A DNA stretch of 46,054 nucleotides from Candidatus Omnitrophota bacterium (GTDB lineage Bacteria; Omnitrophota; Gorgyraeia; 1-14-0-20-64-10): positions 1 through 46,054 of the forward strand of contig JACQCH010000003.1 of the NCBI GenBank assembly GCA_016201735.1. Direction: 5' to 3'. The position numbers and the translations under genes were made by a program. Of the stretch, positions 43,233 through 46,054 are shown piece after piece. Positions within the stretch are counted from its first letter, which is position 1; each line of letters opens with the position of its first letter. The notes under the pieces are model-generated. The model was given only the letters and a program-made list of their open reading frames with translations. It was not told where the DNA came from and ran no database searches.

Positions 43233-44454
43233 GATTAAGGGTCTTCGCTGCCGCGAATGCGGCCGGGAATTCCCGGCGAAGGCCCTGTTTGTCTGCGAAT
43301 ACTGTTTCGGCTCCCTGGAGGTGGACTACGACTATTCCTCCATCGGCAGACAGATGACCCGGCAGTCGATCGAGAGCCGTCCCCGGAATATCTGGCGGTA
43401 TCGGGAACTTTTGCCGATCGACGGGGAACCGACCGTCGGGTTCAACACCGGGATGACCCCCTTCTTCCGGGCCGACCGGCTGGCCAAGGAACTTGGGCTA
43501 AAGGAGCTTTACATCAAGGACGACTCGGTCTGCCATCCGACCCTTTCCTTCAAGGACCGGGTGGTCTGTGTGGCCCTCTCCCGGGCCAGGGAACTGGGAT
43601 TTGACACCGTCGCCTGCGCCTCGACGGGAAACCTTGCCAACGCTGTTTCCGCCCTCTCCGCACAGGCCGGGTTCAAACGGTTCATCTTCATCCCGGCCGA
43701 CCTGGAGATGGGAAAGGTGGTGGGCTCTCTGATCTTCCATCCCCGGTTGATCGCCGTCGAGGGGAATTACGACGAGGTGAACCGCCTCTGCGCGGAGATC
43801 GCCGCCCGGCACCGGTGGGCCTTCGTCAACATCAATATCCGTCCCTACTACGCGGAAGGGTCCAAGACGTACGGTTTTGAGGTGGCCGAGCAGATGGGTT
43901 GGAAGGCGCCCCGGCACATCGTGGTTCCCGCCGCCAGCGGCTCTCTGCTGGTAAAGATATGGAAAGGGTTCAAGGAATTTCATAAACTGGGTCTGATCGA
44001 GAAGCCCCACACCCGGCTCTACGCCGCTCAGGCGGAAGGATGCGCCCCGATCGTCACCGCCATCGTCGAGAACTCCGACATCATCAAGCCGGTTAGACCT
44101 AAGACGATCGCCAAATCGCTGGCCATCGGCAACCCCGCCGACGGCTATTACGCGGCCGACGCGATCCGGGAGACGCAAGGGTGGGGAGCGGCGGTGAGCG
44201 ATTCGGAGATCGTCGAGGCGATCAAGCTGCTGGGAGAGACGGAAGGGGTTTTTACCGAGACGGCTGGCGGGGTCACGCTGGCTGCCGCCCGGAAGCTCAT
44301 CGAACAAAAGAGGATTCCTCGCGATGAGTCGATCGTCATCTGCATCACCGGTCACGGGTTAAAGACCCAGGAAGCGGTCGTGGACCATATCGGAAAACCG
44401 ATTAAGATCAAGCCGACCTTAAGTTCTTTTGAAGAAGCAGTCGGCGATAAATAA
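43231..44454 (+). CDS. thrC: Threonine synthase
   Basis: N-terminal zinc-ribbon-like CRECGREF..CEYC; HPTLSFKDRVVCVALSRARELG PLP lysine; ASTGNLANAVSALSAQAG. Confidence 0.9.
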   Translation: MIKGLRCRECGREFPAKALFVCEYCFGSLEVDYDYSSIGRQMTRQSIESRPRNIWRYRELLPIDGEPTVGFNTGMTPFFRADRLAKELGLKELYIKDDSVCHPTLSFKDRVVCVALSRARELGFDTVACASTGNLANAVSALSAQAGFKRFIFIPADLEMGKVVGSLIFHPRLIAVEGNYDEVNRLCAEIAARHRWAFVNINIRPYYAEGSKTYGFEVAEQMGWKAPRHIVVPAASGSLLVKIWKGFKEFHKLGLIEKPHTRLYAAQAEGCAPIVTAIVENSDIIKPVRPKTIAKSLAIGNPADGYYAADAIRETQGWGAAVSDSEIVEAIKLLGETEGVFTETAGGVTLAAARKLIEQKRIPRDESIVICITGHGLKTQEAVVDHIGKPIKIKPTLSSFEEAVGDK

Positions 44455-44469
44455 TAAATAGGAGGAGAG

Positions 44470-44751
44470 ATGGCCATTACGGTTCGAATACCAACCCCTT
44501 TGCAGAAACTCACCGGGGATAAGCCGGAGATCGCGGCAGTCGGCGGGACGGTCCAGGAGCTCCTGGCGGATTTGGAGCGCCAGTATCCCGGCTTCAAAGA
44601 CCGGCTCTGCGATCCCCAGGGGCGCCTGCGCAGGTTCGTCAACATCTACGTCAATGAAGAGGACATCCGGTTCCTGAAAGCGGAGGCCACTCCCTTGAAG
44701 GATGGGGATGAGGTCTCCATTATTCCGGCCATCGCCGGCGGGGCGGAGTAA
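44470..44751 (+). CDS. MoaD/ThiS-family sulfur-carrier-like protein
   Basis: Ubiquitin-like VRIPTPLQKLTGDKPEIAAVGGTVQELLADLERQYPG...LKDGDEVSIIPAIAGG. Confidence 0.85.
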   Translation: MAITVRIPTPLQKLTGDKPEIAAVGGTVQELLADLERQYPGFKDRLCDPQGRLRRFVNIYVNEEDIRFLKAEATPLKDGDEVSIIPAIAGGAE

Positions 44752-44754
44752 CCG

Positions 44755-44994
44755 ATGCCGAAGAAAGTGGTGCATCTCATCTTCCCGCAGCGGCTCATCA
44801 AAAGGCCGGTCATCTATACCATGGCTCTCAAACATCATGTGGTCCCCAACGTCCGGCGGGCGAAGGTCACCGAGACCGTCGGTGAGATGGTGCTGGAGTT
44901 GGAGGGGACCCGGGAGAGTCTGGAGAAGGGGATTCAGTTCCTGACCCGCCAGGGGATCAAGGTCCAGCCGGTGTTGGGGGATGTCATCGAGTAA
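44755..44994 (+). CDS. NIL-domain protein
   Basis: KKVVHLIFPQRLIKRPVIYTMALKHHVVPNVRRAKVTETVGEMVLELEGTRESLEKGIQFLTRQGIKVQPV. Confidence 0.75.
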   Translation: MPKKVVHLIFPQRLIKRPVIYTMALKHHVVPNVRRAKVTETVGEMVLELEGTRESLEKGIQFLTRQGIKVQPVLGDVIE

Positions 44995-45000
44995 CAACGA

Positions 45001-45582
45001 GTGGCTGACGATCACGAACTGATCGCCGGCATTCTCTCGGGGGACCCGGAGGCGTTCCGGACCCTGATGGAGCGCCATGCCTCCGGAGTGATCAACCTGG
45101 CCTACCGTTTTCTTGGGACCGTCGCCGACGCGGAAGACGTCACCCAGGAAGTTTTCCTCCGCCTGTACCAAAACCCGCCCCGTTTGGATCCTTCCGGAAA
45201 GCTGTTCACCTGGCTCTACCGGGTGACGGTGAATCGCTGCCTGGACCTTTTGCGCAAGCGGCCCCGGGAGGCGAAGGTTTTGTCCCTGGATGAGCCGCTG
45301 GCGGGCGGCGAGGAATCCGGAGCGACCCTGGCGGACCGGTTGGCCGCGCCCGCCGGCGGATCCGCGCGGGACCAGATGGTTCAAGCGGAGCTGGCGGCCC
45401 TTACCCGGCGGGCCGTCGCTTCCTTGCCGGCCGCTTTGCGCCGCCCGTTGATTCTTTCCACCTTCGAACAGCTTTCCCACCAAGAGATCGGACGGATCCT
45501 GCGCTTAAGCCCCAAGGCGGTCGAGCGCCGCCTCGCCCGCGCCCGGGAACTCCTCAAGGCTCGCCTCTCCCCTCACCTCTGA
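45001..45582 (+). CDS. ECF-type RNA polymerase sigma factor
   Basis: FRTLMERHASGVINLAYRFLGTVADAEDVTQEVFLRLYQ (region 2) and LPAALRRPLILSTFEQLSHQEIGRILRLSPKAVERRLARARELL (region 4). Confidence 0.9.
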   Translation: MADDHELIAGILSGDPEAFRTLMERHASGVINLAYRFLGTVADAEDVTQEVFLRLYQNPPRLDPSGKLFTWLYRVTVNRCLDLLRKRPREAKVLSLDEPLAGGEESGATLADRLAAPAGGSARDQMVQAELAALTRRAVASLPAALRRPLILSTFEQLSHQEIGRILRLSPKAVERRLARARELLKARLSPHL

Positions 45583-45728
45583 TTTCCTCCGTTCCTTTTT
45601 TGGGGGTAGATTTTTGTTGCAAATTAGAAGACAATTGTATACTATCTAAGAAGACGCTTTATGGTTTGAGTGGGGATTATTTTGGGAGAATTAATTCGAT
45701 AGATTCCAAAGATAGGGGTTTCTGCGAT

Positions 45729-45914
45729 ATGATTACACAAGCGATGAAAATAAAAACGGCCGGGATCCTCCCGAAAGAGCAAGCCATTTTAGAACGATGG
45801 CGTAACACAATTCAATGGATGGATTGTGTTGAAGGTATGAAGTTACTTCCTGAAAAATGTGTTGACCTTGTTGTTACCTCTCCCCCTTACGATGGTATTC
45901 GGACGTATAAGGGA
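45729..45914 (+). pseudogene. N-terminal fragment of a DNA (adenine or N4-cytosine) methyltransferase, apparently interrupted
   Basis: Hand translation ...NTIQWMDCVEGMKLLPEKCVDLVVTSPPYDGIRTYKG contains the TSPPY catalytic motif; similarity ends where a 29-bp repeat begins. The frame stays open to the window end. Confidence 0.6.
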
Positions 45915-45943
45915 CATGGCGATCAACTTAACCGTCGAGCACA
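45915..45943 (-). repeat. 29-bp repeat, inverted copy
   Basis: CATGGCGATCAACTTAACCGTCGAGCACA is the exact reverse complement of 74-102. Confidence 0.85.
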
Positions 45944-46054
45944 AATCATGAATTGGTATACTGAAGACCCGCGGGGCTCCCCCCAACAGGACATAACTGC
46001 GCCCTGGAGGTGCGCTGCGGATGCCCCACAAGCCAAAGGATCCCGTCTCGGCCA

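Noticed and set aside
43498-44355. 285-aa minus-strand ORF
   Set aside because: Antisense to thrC; no family signal.
1-46054. tRNA or rRNA genes
   Set aside because: No tRNA T-loop/CCA patterns or rRNA conserved cores were recognised by eye; a tRNAscan-SE/Infernal run would be decisive.

Overview
GC-rich bacterial window. The giant signal-peptide-bearing polyproteins suggest an uncultured Omnitrophota-like lineage, but that is inference only. Most genes are on the + strand. Three parts stand out. (1) About 6-21 kb is a probable chitin-disaccharide/GlcNAc utilisation locus: nagB, a DUF4954-like beta-helix protein, an ABC sugar transporter made of an SBP-permease fusion plus a MalG-like permease carrying an inserted carbohydrate-binding-like domain, nagA, a ROK/NagC-like regulator and a GH94 phosphorylase. 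(2) About 23.5-40.9 kb is two consecutive giant ORFs (3125 and 2639 aa codons in the ORF track), each starting with a signal peptide. They string together GlmS-like, left-handed beta-helix, phosphohexomutase (GlmM-like), GlmU-like nucleotidyltransferase, galactokinase-like GHMP kinase and SDR epimerase modules. This is in effect a UDP-amino-sugar pathway in polyprotein form. A short peptide motif, [T/S/F][A/S]G[L/M]EE, recurs at the module boundaries, and this is my best candidate for an undescribed system. (3) Several families of dispersed palindromic DNA repeats are present. Two of them supply the in-frame ATG and basic n-region of signal peptides in six secreted-protein genes. There is also a ~215-bp three-copy intergenic repeat, a 242-bp nested inverted-repeat (cloverleaf-like) segment before thrC, and a ~1.24-kb transposase-less element with terminal inverted repeats and an apparent 8-bp target duplication carrying a possible toxin-antitoxin cargo. 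The window ends in what looks like a truncated DNA methyltransferase gene. No rRNA, tRNA or CRISPR array was recognised.
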